Assembly (NCBI RefSeq): GCF_018889955.1
Contig: NZ_CP076545.1
Location: 372,001-436,000, forward strand
DNA: 64,000 bases
Source: Collinsella sp. zg1085
GTDB taxonomy: Bacteria; Actinomycetota; Coriobacteriia; Coriobacteriales; Coriobacteriaceae
Reading direction: 5' to 3'
The position numbers were made by a program, and so were the translations under genes. Positions 1 through 9,545 of this stretch are shown one piece after another. Below the pieces are notes generated by a model. The model saw only the letters and a list, made by a program, of their open reading frames with translations. It ran no database searches and was not told where the DNA came from. Within the stretch, counting starts at the first letter, position 1. Every line of letters starts with the position of its first letter.

Positions 1-190
1 CGCGTGAGTGCGTAGCAAAACGGTGTACGTGTGATGATTATATCGGCGTCAGAAAACAGCGTCGTAAACGTCGCGTGGTGAAACAACTCTGCAATAGGAC
101 ATATCGTGAAATTTCGCTATCATGAGCAGCTGTATATGCATGAAGGCTATGCAGGTAGGCTGAGGGGTCGTACTGCATTAAGGGGGCAAG

Positions 191-2281
191 GTGGCTGACC
201 TGACACAACGCTATGGTACTGAGGTTTTTTCAGATGCCGTCATGAAAAAGTGGTTACCTAAAGATGTGTACAAAAAGCTTGTTGCTACCATAGCCGATGG
301 TGAGCCGCTCGACCTCGATGTTGCAAATGCGGTTGCCCATGCCATGAAGGAATGGGCAATGCTTCGGGGCGCCACGCATTACGCGCACTGGTTTCAGCCT
401 CTATCAGGCATTACGTCGGAAAAGCATGATAGCTTTTTGGAGCCGGTAGGAGATGGCACCTCTATTACCTTGTTCTCTGGGAAAAACCTTGTGCAGGGTG
501 AGTCGGATGCATCAAGTTTTCCTAATGGTGGCCTGCGTGCAACCTTTGAGGCACGTGGCTATACCATTTGGGATGTAACCAGCCCTGCCTTTGTAAAAGA
601 TGAAGTGCTGTGCATTCCCACGGCGTTTTGCAGCTACAACGGTGAGGCTCTCGATAAAAAGACCCCGCTCTTGCGTTCGATGACAGCCTTGGATACTCAG
701 GCTAAGCGTATTTTGGCGCTGTTTGGCAAGAAGCCCAAGCGCGTGGTTCCCTACGTTGGTAACGAGCAGGAATATTTCCTTATTCGCAAGGACGCCTATC
801 GTCGTCGCCGCGACTTAGTAATTTGCGGCCGCACGCTCTTTGGAGCAACACCGTGTAAAGGACAAGAGCTTGAAGAGCATTATTTTGGTGCTATTCGTCC
901 AACGGTTTCAGCCTTTATGAAGGAGTTGGACGATGAGCTGTGGGCCTTGGGTATTCCGGCAAAGACTAAGCATAACGAGGTAGCACCGTGTCAGCACGAG
1001 CTCGCTCCGGTTTACTCGGAGTGCAACGAGGCAATTGATAACAATCTTTTGGTTATGGAGAAGATGAAGCTGATTGCTTCGCGCCATGACCTTGTTTGTT
1101 TGCTGCACGAAAAGCCCTTCCGCGGCATCAACGGCTCAGGTAAACACAACAACTGGTCGCTTGGCACCGCCGATGAAAACCTCCTTGATCCAGGTGATAC
1201 GCCGCTTGAGAATCTGCAATTTGTAGCTTTTTTGACAGCGGTTATTGAAGCGGTTGATGAGTATGCAGACTTGCTGCGCATGTCGGCTGCAAGCTGTGGA
1301 AACGACCATCGTCTGGGTGCACATGAGGCGCCGCCGGCCATTATTTCAATCTTTTTGGGCAACCAGCTCACCGAGCTTGTTCAAAAGATTATGGATGGCA
1401 AGGCAAGCGTTCATGCAACCGATGGCGTGCTTGATTTAGGCGCGCATACTCTGCCTAAGCTTATGCGTGACAATACCGACCGCAATCGTACAAGTCCTTT
1501 TGCGTTTACCGGCAATAAGTTTGAGTTCCGTGCGGTAGGCTCTGAGGCTAATGTGTCAGATGCAAATATGGTGCTCGACACAGCGGTGGCAAAGTCTTTG
1601 AAGGACATGGCCGATGCGCTTGAGGGGCTTGACCAAGCTCAGTTCCCAGCGGCGATGCTTGAGTACTGCAAGCAAAAACTCATTGAGCACCGACGGGTTT
1701 TGTTCTCAGGTGATGGATACTCTGAGAACTGGCATACCGAGGCAGAAGAGCGCGGACTGGTTAATAATCGAACAACAGCAGACGCTCTGGTATGCATGAC
1801 CTCTGATAAGAGCATTGCGCTCTTTGAAGAAATGGGCGTACTGAGCCGTGAAGAGCTGATTTGCAGATATGATTGCAAGCTTGAGAAGTACAACAAGCTT
1901 ATGAATATTGAAGCGACAACCATGGTGCGCGAGGCGCGTCGAACGTATCGTCCGGTAATCACGGCTTATGCTACTAAGGTGGCAAAGGGTCTTGAGACGA
2001 TTCGTGCGGCAGGCACCGAGGAAGCTATGCAATGGGAGCAAGAAACGCTCAACCAGCTTTGCCATGGCATCACAAAGATTAACGAGGCAATTCAGGCACT
2101 TGAGCAGGCACATATGGCTGCAGAGAAGCTTGATGATGCACAGGCACAGGCATGTGCATATGCGCACGAGGTTTCGCCGGCTATGGAGCGGCTGCGTGAA
2201 ACGGTTGATGATATGGAAGAGATTGTTGCGGCAGATTATTGGCCGGTGCCAACCTACGACGATATTTTGTTCTACGTATAA
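191..2281 (+). CDS. glnN: Type III glutamine synthetase
   Basis: Cytoplasmic enzyme joining ammonia to glutamate with ATP, the main entry of ammonia into amino acids. At 696 aa it has the length of the GSIII (GlnN) class rather than the roughly 450-470 aa of GSI. The signature [10 protein letters not shown] lies near residues 313-322, preceded by the metal-site stretch [11 protein letters not shown]; a long helical tail ends the protein, as in GSIII. The GTG start follows an AGGGGG ribosome site at about 181-186. No partner gene follows: the next gene is a tRNA 243 bases on. No PII-type or riboswitch control element was recognised in the 190 bases upstream, which also hold no gene that could be identified. 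Confidence 0.95.
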   Translation: MADLTQRYGTEVFSDAVMKKWLPKDVYKKLVATIADGEPLDLDVANAVAHAMKEWAMLRGATHYAHWFQPLSGITSEKHDSFLEPVGDGTSITLFSGKNLVQGESDASSFPNGGLRATFEARGYTIWDVTSPAFVKDEVLCIPTAFCSYNGEALDKKTPLLRSMTALDTQAKRILALFGKKPKRVVPYVGNEQEYFLIRKDAYRRRRDLVICGRTLFGATPCKGQELEEHYFGAIRPTVSAFMKELDDELWALGIPAKTKHNEVAPCQHELAPVYSECNEAIDNNLLVMEKMKLIASRHDLVCLLHEKPFRGINGSGKHNNWSLGTADENLLDPGDTPLENLQFVAFLTAVIEAVDEYADLLRMSAASCGNDHRLGAHEAPPAIISIFLGNQLTELVQKIMDGKASVHATDGVLDLGAHTLPKLMRDNTDRNRTSPFAFTGNKFEFRAVGSEANVSDANMVLDTAVAKSLKDMADALEGLDQAQFPAAMLEYCKQKLIEHRRVLFSGDGYSENWHTEAEERGLVNNRTTADALVCMTSDKSIALFEEMGVLSREELICRYDCKLEKYNKLMNIEATTMVREARRTYRPVITAYATKVAKGLETIRAAGTEEAMQWEQETLNQLCHGITKINEAIQALEQAHMAAEKLDDAQAQACAYAHEVSPAMERLRETVDDMEEIVAADYWPVPTYDDILFYV

Positions 2282-2524
2282 GTTGTGAGGACGTGGCGCG
2301 GGTGCGTGCTGGGAGCGTTGTAGGCTTTGTGGCATGATAGGTGCTGGTGATAGGCTGTTTTTTGTGCAGTTAGGGATGAGCTTATCCTGCACGAGAGATA
2401 CGGCGCGCTCGGCGCACATAGGGCTTTAATCGCGCAGGCTCATTGCGCCAGAACCTTATCTGCTCAAAAATCTCATAAGGATATGCGTGACGCGTGCCAA
2501 AAGTGTGATAAACTTTTCCGCGCT

Positions 2525-2598
2525 GTCCCCATCGTCTAGCGGCCAAGGACGTCGCCCTTTCAAGGCGAAGATCACGGGTTCGAATCCCGTTGGGGGCA
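2525..2598 (+). tRNA. tRNA-Glu(TTC)
   Basis: A 74-base cloverleaf. The 7-bp acceptor stem pairs GTCCCCA with TGGGGGC, the anticodon stem-loop is CGCCCTTTCAAGGCG with anticodon TTC, and the T arm carries ACGGGTTCGAATCCCGT. The CCA end is not encoded (the acceptor is followed by CCC). It decodes GAA/GAG. A strong terminator follows at 2615. Confidence 0.97.
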
Positions 2599-2614
2599 CC
2601 CTTTGCAGTTTGAG

Positions 2615-2656
2615 AGAACCCGCATGATGTTTAATCGTGCGGGTTCTTGCTTTTTT
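2615..2656 (+). terminator. Rho-independent terminator of tRNA-Glu
   Basis: A 10-bp perfect stem, AGAACCCGCA pairing with TGCGGGTTCT (2615-2624 with 2638-2647), a 13-base loop, and a run of T at 2651-2656. Confidence 0.9.
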
Positions 2657-2699
2657 GCTGATTGCATAAGGTGGCGGTTTGGGCGTGAGCTGTATGCTT

Positions 2700-2772
2700 T
2701 GGCAAAAATGACTAATTTGACGAAAAAATCTATCAGTTTTGACTAATTTGGCGTAAAGCAACAACTGTAGTT
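2700..2772 (-). repeat. Family B repeat, partial copy (B1)
   Basis: About 73 bp made of two imperfect units of the type GGCAAAAATGACTAATTTGA, ending in GCGTAAAGCAACAACTGT. It is the reverse complement of the right half of the fuller copies at 23390-23572 and 48857-49038, and resembles the partial copy at 48299-48371. It lies 48 bp before the family A copy at 2820. No coding potential is evident. The 445-base gap 2657-3101 contains only these two repeats and a short AT-rich stretch before the methyltransferase. Confidence 0.75.
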
Positions 2773-2819
2773 TTACTCGCACTACGTTTTTTGTGATTGA
2801 TAGTGGTGTCTGATTAATC

Positions 2820-2988
2820 CTTTTTGACAGAAACGGGCAATTTGGCAGTGTAGAACCCCCGTGGGTTATTCGTTGTTTTATAAATATGCAGGTAGATGAG
2901 TTGCAGTTTTTCGCGCCATAGAGGGTTTATTACCACATTGCCCATTTTTGTCAGAATTTAGTGCCAGATTGCCCGTTTTTGTCAAAAT
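2820..2988 (+). repeat. Family A inverted-repeat element (A1)
   Basis: A 169-bp element with terminal inverted repeats: left end TTTTGACAGAAACGGGCAAT, right end a near match on the other strand (about 24 of 28 positions). The interior carries GTAGAACCCCCGTGGGTT and GCAGGTAGATGAGTTGCAG, both shared with the copies at 47964-48192 (inverted) and 49238-49404 (same orientation). The right end holds two copies of a roughly 31-bp unit. No target-site duplication was found. Confidence 0.8.
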
Positions 2989-3101
2989 AGTTCACCCACG
3001 TCGATAGCGTCCTTAAACCTAAACCCTGATGTTAATTTCGGCTATCGCTATTTGTCCTTACTGTAAGGTATATTCTGTTTTGGAAATTTGACGATAAGAG
3101 A

Positions 3102-4130
3102 TTGGCTGTTTGTTTGAAATCTATAACCAACATTGAGTTATTTGCTGGAGCCGGAGGCCTTGCATTAGGTCTTGAACAGGCAGGAATTTCTGGCGTTGAG
3201 TATGTGGAGTTTAATCATGCTGCGTGTGATACGCTGCGAGAAAACAGGCCAGACTGGAATGTTATTGAATCTGATATTGCGCAAGTCAGTTTTACTCAGT
3301 TCAAGAATAAGGTTGATGTGGTTAGCGGTGGAGCACCGTGTCAGGCTTTCTCATATGCCGGTAAAAAACTTGGCTTTGGCGACACACGCGGAACGCTGTT
3401 TTCGCAGTTTGCCCGCTGTATCGAAGAAGTTCAACCTAAAATCTTTCTCTTTGAAAATGTGAGAGGGCTATTAAGCCACGACAAGGGTAGAACTTTTGCC
3501 ACCATAAATCAGGTTTTTACCAATCTTGGTTATCAAACGCAGTACAAAATTCTTAATGCGTCTTATTATGGCGTTGGTCAAAAGCGTGAAAGACTTATTG
3601 TAATTGGAATCAAAAATGAGCTGGCTGGTTTGATTCAGTTTGAATATCCAACCCCTGAGAAAACGCAGACCACCTTACGAGATGTGTTGAAAAATGTTCC
3701 TGACAGCCCATATCAGCCGTATAGCAAAAAGAAGTTCGAGGTTATGGCTCTTGTTCCTCCTGGTGGCTGCTGGGTAGATTTGCCTGAGCAAATTGCAAAA
3801 GACTATATGGGAAAAAGTTATTACTCGGGCGGCGGACGAAGAGGCATGGCGCGCCGCATTTCATGGGATGAACCTTGTTTAACGCTAACAACGTCTCCTT
3901 CGCAAAAGCAAACAGAGAGGTGTCATCCTGATGAGACGAGGCCATTTACCGTTCGTGAATATGCCAGGATTCAGAGCTTTCCTGATGATTGGAAGTTTTG
4001 CGGGTCTCTCAGCGAGCAATACAAGCAAATTGGCAATGCGGTTCCTGTAGAACTTGCACGTAGAATTGGTCTCCAACTTATTAAAGTTTTTAATCATATA
4101 AATCTGGATAAGAGTAGCACCCTGCTTTAG
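3102..4130 (+). CDS. DNA (cytosine-5-)-methyltransferase
   Basis: C5 DNA methyltransferase of 342 aa, full length for the Dcm/M.HhaI type. Motif I is ELFAGAGGLALG (12-23), motif IV is GGAPCQ with the nucleophile Cys80, motif VI is ENV (118-120), motif VIII is QKRERL (160-165) and motif X is QIGNAVP (309-315). Residues about 200-270 form the target-recognition region, so the site it methylates cannot be read off. The TTG start (an alternative TTG lies at 3114) has only a weak AAGAG ribosome site. No restriction endonuclease, vsr gene or helper gene adjoins it, so it appears solitary. The repeats upstream suggest a site of past DNA acquisition, which is inference. Confidence 0.93.
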   Translation: MAVCLKSITNIELFAGAGGLALGLEQAGISGVEYVEFNHAACDTLRENRPDWNVIESDIAQVSFTQFKNKVDVVSGGAPCQAFSYAGKKLGFGDTRGTLFSQFARCIEEVQPKIFLFENVRGLLSHDKGRTFATINQVFTNLGYQTQYKILNASYYGVGQKRERLIVIGIKNELAGLIQFEYPTPEKTQTTLRDVLKNVPDSPYQPYSKKKFEVMALVPPGGCWVDLPEQIAKDYMGKSYYSGGGRRGMARRISWDEPCLTLTTSPSQKQTERCHPDETRPFTVREYARIQSFPDDWKFCGSLSEQYKQIGNAVPVELARRIGLQLIKVFNHINLDKSSTLL

Positions 4131-4220
4131 CGCCAGTGAGAAGCGGCGGCGGGGTATCTTTCAAAAAATCATACGCAATGCGGCGGGTTATGGGCGTGAG
4201 TATATAGCTAATACGCTACT

Positions 4221-4264
4221 ATGGTATGTCTCGTGTATTGACGTACCATGCGCTTAAGCGAGAT
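4221..4264 (+). promoter_or_regulatory. Possible promoter and small inverted repeat before the ArgJ-like gene
   Basis: TTGACG (4238-4243) could be a -35 box, with AGATAT 17 bases later as a poor -10. The arms ATGGTA (4221-4226) and TACCAT (4244-4249) flank and overlap it, like a small operator. Weak evidence on its own. Confidence 0.3.
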
Positions 4265-4295
4265 ATGAACGAGCATATGAGCAAGGAGTTTAACC

Positions 4296-5525
4296 ATGGA
4301 TTTTGACCAGTTTGACCTGCGGTTGCGCCCACAACTACAGGGCGGTGTAACGCTTGCTTCTGGTTTTCGTGCATCAGGTGTCAAGATTGCTCACAGTGCC
4401 TCTGTCCACGACTTTGACCTTGCTCTGGTGTGCGTCGATGCTCCTGTTGCTGCGGCGGCCGTCTTTACCAATAATCGGCTGGAAACAGCATCAGTAACAG
4501 TAAGCCGACAACATCTTAAGCAACAAGACGCAAAAACGGTGCAGGCAGTTCTTATGCACGCTGGCATTGCAAACGGCGGCTTGGGTGATGTAGGTCTTGC
4601 AACAGCAGAGGAGGCTTGTGCTATTGCAGCACAAATTGCTGGCTGCGAACCCGAGCAGATACTCCTTGCAACAACTGGCAAACTTGCTTGTCCCATTGCG
4701 CGAGAGCAGTACGAAAACGGTATTTCTGCGGCGTTTAACCAGCTATCAGCACAAGGTGGGACTACTGCTGCAGCTGCACTTGCAGCGCCTGAACCTAAGT
4801 TATTTGAATATGCAGTGAGCTTTACCAGCCAAACGCTTGCGTATGCAGGCTGTACATTCACGGTTGGCGGCATGTGTCGCCGCGCAGGAAACCTTGTGCT
4901 CTTAACCACTGACGCACCAGTATCGTCTGAGTGCCTTTCGGCGCTGTTTACGCCAATTGTTGAAACAAGTTTTAAGCAGATGTATGACGGCTTTAATAAC
5001 GGGCCAGGCGATAGCTATATCATGCTTGCAAGCGGTGTAGCAGCGCCTGATGTAGCGCCTATCGAGCAGGGAAGCGAGGCCGCAGCTGAGTTGTCCTATG
5101 TTATCTCGGCGGTATGCGAGCACCTTTTGCGTCAGATGATGGCAGAGGCGGCAGGTTCTGGTTCAATAGTAATGGTGCAGGTACAAGGTTCAGTATCGGT
5201 TGAGCAAGCCGAAGCGGCCGCGCGTGCCCTGGTTCTCTCTCGTCCGGTCATGCAAAGCATCGTGTCGCGCTGTGCAGACCTTACTGCGCTACTAGCGGCA
5301 CTTGGTCGAAGTGGCTCTCGGGTTGATGTTGAAACACTTTCTATCACGCTTGCTGACATGCCTATTTTTAGTGATGGCGCACCCATTCCTTTTGATGAGG
5401 ATGAGCTTAAAAAACGGCTGGATGCTCGCGAGATGAGCGAGATACGCATGCTGGTTGATTTGGGAATTGGAGACTTTAGCGCAAGGCTTTGGACGACTGA
5501 TGCTATTGGGCGAACAGCCAACTAG
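4296..5525 (+). CDS. ArgJ-family protein with a lost catalytic centre
   Basis: This 409-aa protein aligns end to end by eye with ArgJ, the ornithine acetyltransferase/N-acetylglutamate synthase that cleaves itself before a catalytic Thr. The ends are well kept: GFRASGVK near the start, ATTG (oxyanion-hole region, 125-128), LLTTDA (202-207) and PFDEDELKKRL near the end. The segment that should read about KGSGMI-PNMATML, which holds the cleavage site and nucleophilic Thr, is shortened to GGMCRRAGNL (191-200). The VDGDTSTND motif has become YDGFNNGPGDS, and the later GADANWGR region is not conserved. A normal self-processing ArgJ reaction therefore looks impossible. No argB, C, D or F gene is nearby. 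It may bind a ligand or have another activity; the function is unknown. SD AAGGAG precedes the ATG. Confidence 0.8.
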   Translation: MDFDQFDLRLRPQLQGGVTLASGFRASGVKIAHSASVHDFDLALVCVDAPVAAAAVFTNNRLETASVTVSRQHLKQQDAKTVQAVLMHAGIANGGLGDVGLATAEEACAIAAQIAGCEPEQILLATTGKLACPIAREQYENGISAAFNQLSAQGGTTAAAALAAPEPKLFEYAVSFTSQTLAYAGCTFTVGGMCRRAGNLVLLTTDAPVSSECLSALFTPIVETSFKQMYDGFNNGPGDSYIMLASGVAAPDVAPIEQGSEAAAELSYVISAVCEHLLRQMMAEAAGSGSIVMVQVQGSVSVEQAEAAARALVLSRPVMQSIVSRCADLTALLAALGRSGSRVDVETLSITLADMPIFSDGAPIPFDEDELKKRLDAREMSEIRMLVDLGIGDFSARLWTTDAIGRTAN

Positions 5526-5636
5526 CAGACTGAAATAGGCGTTTCATAGTACAGAGGACGAGCTGTCAAAGCACGGTGTGCCACGGCAAGTTTTATGCCT
5601 CAGTCTTTACGAGTTGCCCAGAACATCTACGTGCTT

Positions 5637-7163
5637 CTATAGTCCCTGTGCGTATTCTTCGAGTGCTTGAGCGAGGTGTACGCCATCGGGAATCCAAGGT
5701 TCGTGAACTCCGTGTCGCAGCATGTAGTTGTCGTTACCTTTACCTGTGACGATCACTATAGCTGGACGTGTTGTCTCATGCACACAGCGTCGAATTGCAT
5801 CAACGCGGTCGAGTACAACTTGGTAGTTTTGGTTACCGGTTGTTTTGATAGCAGAAACAATCGCATCGGCTATGTCAGCGGGGTCTTCAGGACCGGGGTC
5901 GTCTTCAGTCACAATAATACGGTCAGCTAGCTTTCCCGCGGCATGCCCCATGGTGGTGCGACGGTCAAGCCCCTTGCCTCCAGTTGCACCAAAAACAACG
6001 GCAAGTTCGCGGTCGGGGTAGTTGTTACGTAGGTCGCTGAGTAGTGTGGATAGGCTCATGCCGTTATGAGCGTAGTCAACGAGCCCAAGAATACGGCCAT
6101 CAGCACTGGGATAGAGTTCCATTCGACCAGGCACACGAAGCGTTTCAAAAGCATGAACAAGCTCGGCTTCACCGAGTCCTAACGCCAGCGCACAAGCGAT
6201 TGTTGCAAGAGCGTTTGAGACATTAAAGACTACTGGCGTGGCGATAAGCATATCGCGGGTAAAACTTGGGGTGTGTACCCGCGCACGCATACCTTCATGC
6301 GTGTTGCTAAGCTTTTCTACGTAGACATCGGCCTTTGGGTTGCTGAGCGAGTAGCTTATGAGCTGCGAAGAAGCACCGGCGGCATCGAGCACGCGCTCAA
6401 CGTGCTTCATATCAAGATTGACCACAGCGGTTTTGCACTGAGCAAAAAGCTTGAGTTTGCTTGCAAAGTAATCCTCAAAATCAGGGTGCTCCTGTGGAGA
6501 AATATGGTCTTCCCCAATGTTGGTAAAAGCGCCCACCGCAAACTCCATGCCATAGGTGCGCTCATATTTGAGCGCTTGGCTGGAAGCCTCCATCACAACA
6601 GTTGTAAGTCCTGCATCACGGGCGTTTGACAGCTGTTTTTGTAGCTGAAACGCCTCAGGAGTGGTGAGTGTAGACTTGCCAGATTGCATACCATCAAAAT
6701 ATTCGATGGTTGAGAATAAGCCCGCTGGAGGCTGATTATGCTTGTCGGCGGCATAATCGAGGACGTGTTTGAGATAATAGACACAGGTGGTTTTGCCCTT
6801 TGTTCCCGTAAATGCAGCAATTTTGAGCTGTGCTGAGGGATTGTTGTAGTAACTCAGCGCAAGAACACCAAGTGCGCGACGTATATCGCTCACCCGAATC
6901 AAAGGAATATCTACGGAATAATCCTGGGTTGCAACATAAGCTATAGCACCCGCTTCACGAGCCTGGAGAAGGTAATCGCGTTTGAACTGAGCCCCCTTAC
7001 AAACAAAGAGCGTATCTGCTTGCACCTGGCGCGAATCGTCGGTTGCAAAGGCTATAGGCAAGCGTTGGGTAAGCTCAGTTGCAGGCGCTTCCTCAACAAT
7101 GCCAGCCGCTGCAAGAACCTGCAGGTAGTACGTGAGGGGGCGCGAAGTTGGTGGTGTAGACAC
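5637..7163 (-). CDS. murE: UDP-N-acetylmuramoyl-tripeptide synthetase (MurE-like Mur ligase)
   Basis: Adds the third amino acid to UDP-MurNAc-L-Ala-D-Glu in cytoplasmic peptidoglycan precursor synthesis. The GTG start at 7163 is chosen because CTCCTT (7170-7175 on the plus strand, AAGGAG on the coding strand) sits 6 bases before it; a TTG at 7259 in the same frame lacks this. The product is 508 aa. The ATP loop TGTKGKTT is at 119-126 and DYAHNG at 363-368. The specificity motif reads DDPG (421-424) instead of the DNPR of meso-diaminopimelate-adding enzymes, which favours L-Lys or another diamino acid; that is inference from family knowledge. It is transcribed alone, opposite the ArgJ-like gene. 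Confidence 0.92.
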   Translation of the reverse strand: MSTPPTSRPLTYYLQVLAAAGIVEEAPATELTQRLPIAFATDDSRQVQADTLFVCKGAQFKRDYLLQAREAGAIAYVATQDYSVDIPLIRVSDIRRALGVLALSYYNNPSAQLKIAAFTGTKGKTTCVYYLKHVLDYAADKHNQPPAGLFSTIEYFDGMQSGKSTLTTPEAFQLQKQLSNARDAGLTTVVMEASSQALKYERTYGMEFAVGAFTNIGEDHISPQEHPDFEDYFASKLKLFAQCKTAVVNLDMKHVERVLDAAGASSQLISYSLSNPKADVYVEKLSNTHEGMRARVHTPSFTRDMLIATPVVFNVSNALATIACALALGLGEAELVHAFETLRVPGRMELYPSADGRILGLVDYAHNGMSLSTLLSDLRNNYPDRELAVVFGATGGKGLDRRTTMGHAAGKLADRIIVTEDDPGPEDPADIADAIVSAIKTTGNQNYQVVLDRVDAIRRCVHETTRPAIVIVTGKGNDNYMLRHGVHEPWIPDGVHLAQALEEYAQGL

Positions 7164-7521
7164 TACAATCTCCTTGAAGGTGTGAGCTTGCTCGGCTAAC
7201 AGGATAGCGCGGGCATACTTAAATGTCGCTTTCAACGCAGAGTCTCCGCACCGCTTCAACTATTCTTTATTGAAAGCGACATACGGGTGAAGTTATGCTT
7301 GAGGTATTGGAGAACGAGCGGGGGAGGTATTGCGTTGTGGCGAAGTTTTATACGGTTACGGTGCAAAATGGAGACGCTACTCGCGCAATGGAAACGCAGC
7401 CCGAGCAATGGAGACGCAGCTCAGCCCCTTTACTCCTAGTCGTTGGCGGCGTCTATACACTTCGTCCTCAGCAGTGACACCTATACACAACGTCGGTGGC
7501 ACCACGAATACCAACGCATAT
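7164..7521. other. Gene-free stretch between murE and the Arc-like gene
   Basis: About 360 bases with no convincing gene. They include the leader of murE on the minus strand, a three-unit tandem repeat at 7363-7422, and a second looser pair of similar phrases (CTATACAC and its surroundings) at about 7453-7488. Confidence 0.6.
7363..7422. repeat. Three tandem 20-bp units
   Basis: Three adjacent imperfect 20-bp units beginning at 7363, 7383 and 7403, each containing AATGGAGACGC or AATGGAAACGC. Non-coding; possibly a remnant of a short minisatellite. Confidence 0.7.
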
Positions 7522-7549
7522 AAAAACAGGGCTTCGGTAAAGCCCTGTT
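7522..7549 (-). terminator. Rho-independent terminator of the SPFH-Arc operon
   Basis: A perfect 10-bp stem, AACAGGGCTT with AAGCCCTGTT (7525-7534 with 7540-7549), a 5-base loop, and on the minus strand a run of five T. It lies 3 bases beyond the stop codon of the Arc-like gene. Confidence 0.92.
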
Positions 7550-7551
7550 AG

Positions 7552-7755
7552 CTAGTTACTTTTACCCTCACGCTCCTCATAAGCGCTAGTCGCGCGAGGT
7601 TTGTGCGAGCTCGGTAGTCGTCCTGCACGCCTTAAGGCATCTCGCATAATCCACTCAACCTGACCATTGGCGCTGCGCATTTCATCATCTGCCCACGATT
7701 GAATTGCCTCCCATATGGCCGGGTCAATGCGCAAAGGATATTGCTTTCGTGCCAT
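7552..7755 (-). CDS. Arc-like ribbon-helix-helix protein
   Basis: A 67-aa protein starting MARKQYPLRIDPAIWEAIQS, the beta-strand plus helix of an Arc/MetJ-type ribbon-helix-helix DNA-binding fold, followed by the second helix (NGQVEWIMRDALRRAG) and a charged tail. The ATG at 7755 is preferred to an in-frame start further upstream, because the conserved fold begins here. It lies 89 bases after the SPFH gene, on the same strand and before a shared terminator, so the two are probably one operon. Similar small Arc proteins are often annotated beside SPFH genes in Gram-positive bacteria. It may regulate the pair or simply bind DNA; targets are not visible. Confidence 0.8.
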   Translation of the reverse strand: MARKQYPLRIDPAIWEAIQSWADDEMRSANGQVEWIMRDALRRAGRLPSSHKPRATSAYEEREGKSN

Positions 7756-7844
7756 TATGCACCTACTCCGTTTCTGCGCGAGCACACCCAATTAAAACAA
7801 TTAGGTGTGCGTGGATAGGATGGTTAGCGTGCCGTCATGAGGTC

Positions 7845-8837
7845 TTAGTACAGAGAGCCGGTGTTAACAATCGGCTGAGCTTCACTTTCGCCGCATAGCA
7901 CAACAAGCAGATTTGATGCCATGGCAGCTTTGCGCTCATCATCAAGCTCAATAGTGCTTTCTTCTGAGAGTTGGCGAACCGCCATATCAACCATAGAAAC
8001 TGCACCTTCAACAATCTTTTTACGCGCAGCAATAACTGCTTCTGCTTGTTGACGACGAAGCATTGCCGGCGCAATCTCGGGCGCATAGGCCAAGTGTGTG
8101 AGCCGTGCATCGTCTACCGTTACGCCAGCCGCACTCAGGCGATGGTCAAGCTCATCTTTCAAGCTTTGGGAGACCTGCTCAATATCAGAGCGCAGCGTAA
8201 TACTGGTATTTGCTGCGTCATCATCTTCCATATGGTCATAGGCATAGATACTGGCAACGTGGCGCAGCGCCGTTTCTGTTTGCATGGCAACATAGCTGAG
8301 GTAGTCATCGACATCAAAGAGGGCTTTTGCGGTGTCAGTTACGCGCCAGACCACGACCGTTGCAATCTCAATGGGGTTGCCCATTTTGTCGTTAACCTTA
8401 AGATGCTCTCCATTGAGTGTGCGCGCACGCAGCGAAACCTTGGTTGAAATGTTTTTATGACTAACTGAAGTTGAGCCATCAGCAAGACCTGAAAGGTCAA
8501 CGTCGGGGTTGTTGAGATGTCCCGAGTAGAAGGGATTCGCCCAGAAAAAGCCAGTCTGACGAATGGTTCCCATATAGGTTCCGAAGAGAATGCATACCTG
8601 AGCTTGTCCGGGCTGCACCGTTATAAAGCCTGCAAGCAAAAACAGCGAAACAATAAAGCCTATAATGCCCACGAGAAGCAGCGCAATATAGCCTGATGGG
8701 GTAGAACCCCCTTCCTCAATGCCGATAAGCATGCTAACGACCCATATTGCAAGTGCAACTGACCCTGCCATGAGGGAAAAAACGATGGGAACCATAGTCC
8801 AGCCCGAGCGAGCGGTCAGGGTCTTTTCTTGGCTCAT
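7845..8837 (-). CDS. SPFH/band-7 domain membrane protein
   Basis: A 330-aa membrane protein. Two hydrophobic segments occupy about residues 14-38 and 48-72, followed by an SPFH (stomatin/prohibitin/flotillin) domain beginning around [15 protein letters not shown] and a helical region rich in Ala, Glu and Arg near the C-terminus ([20 protein letters not shown]), typical of band-7 oligomerisation. Family members form ring-like scaffolds on the inner face of the membrane and can influence protease activity or membrane microdomains. The ATG start has AAAGGAA 5 bases upstream. It probably shares an operon with the Arc-like gene downstream; no NfeD-type partner is present. Confidence 0.88.
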   Translation of the reverse strand: MSQEKTLTARSGWTMVPIVFSLMAGSVALAIWVVSMLIGIEEGGSTPSGYIALLLVGIIGFIVSLFLLAGFITVQPGQAQVCILFGTYMGTIRQTGFFWANPFYSGHLNNPDVDLSGLADGSTSVSHKNISTKVSLRARTLNGEHLKVNDKMGNPIEIATVVVWRVTDTAKALFDVDDYLSYVAMQTETALRHVASIYAYDHMEDDDAANTSITLRSDIEQVSQSLKDELDHRLSAAGVTVDDARLTHLAYAPEIAPAMLRRQQAEAVIAARKKIVEGAVSMVDMAVRQLSEESTIELDDERKAAMASNLLVVLCGESEAQPIVNTGSLY

Positions 8838-9065
8838 AAGAGTTCCTTTCGTGAACAGATTCTATAAAAGAGTCGCCAAATGCAGATATTATTCTGATAT
8901 CACATTGAACTCATGTCAAGTATTGTTATGCAGAGCTTTTTGCATTTCACGCCAAACTAACTCTCAGCTTTTCACCGCTTTTAATGTGTAGGAGATTGAA
9001 GGCGCTGGGCTCGGATACAATAAGTGGTGCTCAAGCAATGAGTTGAGGTTTTGAGGAGATAGATT

Positions 9066-9536
9066 ATGCCCAGCAAGCGAACCGATGTAATTAGTTGGGA
9101 CGAGTTTTTTATGCGCGTTGCCATTGCGGCACAACTGCGTAGCAAGGACCCCAATACGCAGGTGGGAGCCTGTATTGCAAGCACCAATAACCGTATTTTG
9201 TCGGTTGGTTATAACGGAACGCCCTCTGCGCTTAACGACGACGATTTTCCTTGGGGTACCAGTGATGACCCGCTTGAAGATAAGCACAACTACGTCGTAC
9301 ATGCTGAAGCTAATGCGATTTTGAACTATCGAGGCTCATTGCGTGATTTTGAGGGTGCAACGGTTTATGTCACGCTCTTTCCGTGCCACGATTGCGCCAA
9401 GATGCTGGCACAGGTGGGCATTGGGCAGGTTGTCTACCTCGACAACAAGTACGCCGACACCGATTCGTGCCGCATCTCACGGCGTATTTTAGATTCGTGC
9501 GGCATTAGCTATCGCCATGTTGGCATTGAGTTCTAG
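9066..9536 (+). CDS. Deoxycytidylate (dCMP) deaminase, ComEB-like
   Basis: Zinc enzyme of 156 aa converting dCMP to dUMP for thymidylate synthesis in the cytoplasm. The zinc and proton-shuttle residues are clear: HAEANAIL with His79 and Glu81, and PCHDC with Cys107 and Cys110. The N-terminal segment WDEFFMRVAIAAQLRSKDPN is typical of ComEB/Dcd-type deaminases. GAGGAG lies 7 bases before the ATG. A small membrane protein gene follows after 9 bases and is probably co-transcribed. The name ComEB comes from its place in the B. subtilis competence operon; no competence genes are adjacent here. Confidence 0.92.
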   Translation: MPSKRTDVISWDEFFMRVAIAAQLRSKDPNTQVGACIASTNNRILSVGYNGTPSALNDDDFPWGTSDDPLEDKHNYVVHAEANAILNYRGSLRDFEGATVYVTLFPCHDCAKMLAQVGIGQVVYLDNKYADTDSCRISRRILDSCGISYRHVGIEF

Positions 9537-9545
9537 GAGTCACCT

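Noticed and set aside
1706-2419. Long antisense frame over glnN
   Set aside because: Cys/Leu-rich shadow of a clearly real gene, no ribosome site, no family features.
2456-2782. Minus-strand open frame across tRNA-Glu
   Set aside because: It reads antisense through the tRNA (a PPTGFEPVIFALKG-like stretch), a well-known false gene, and continues into repeat DNA.
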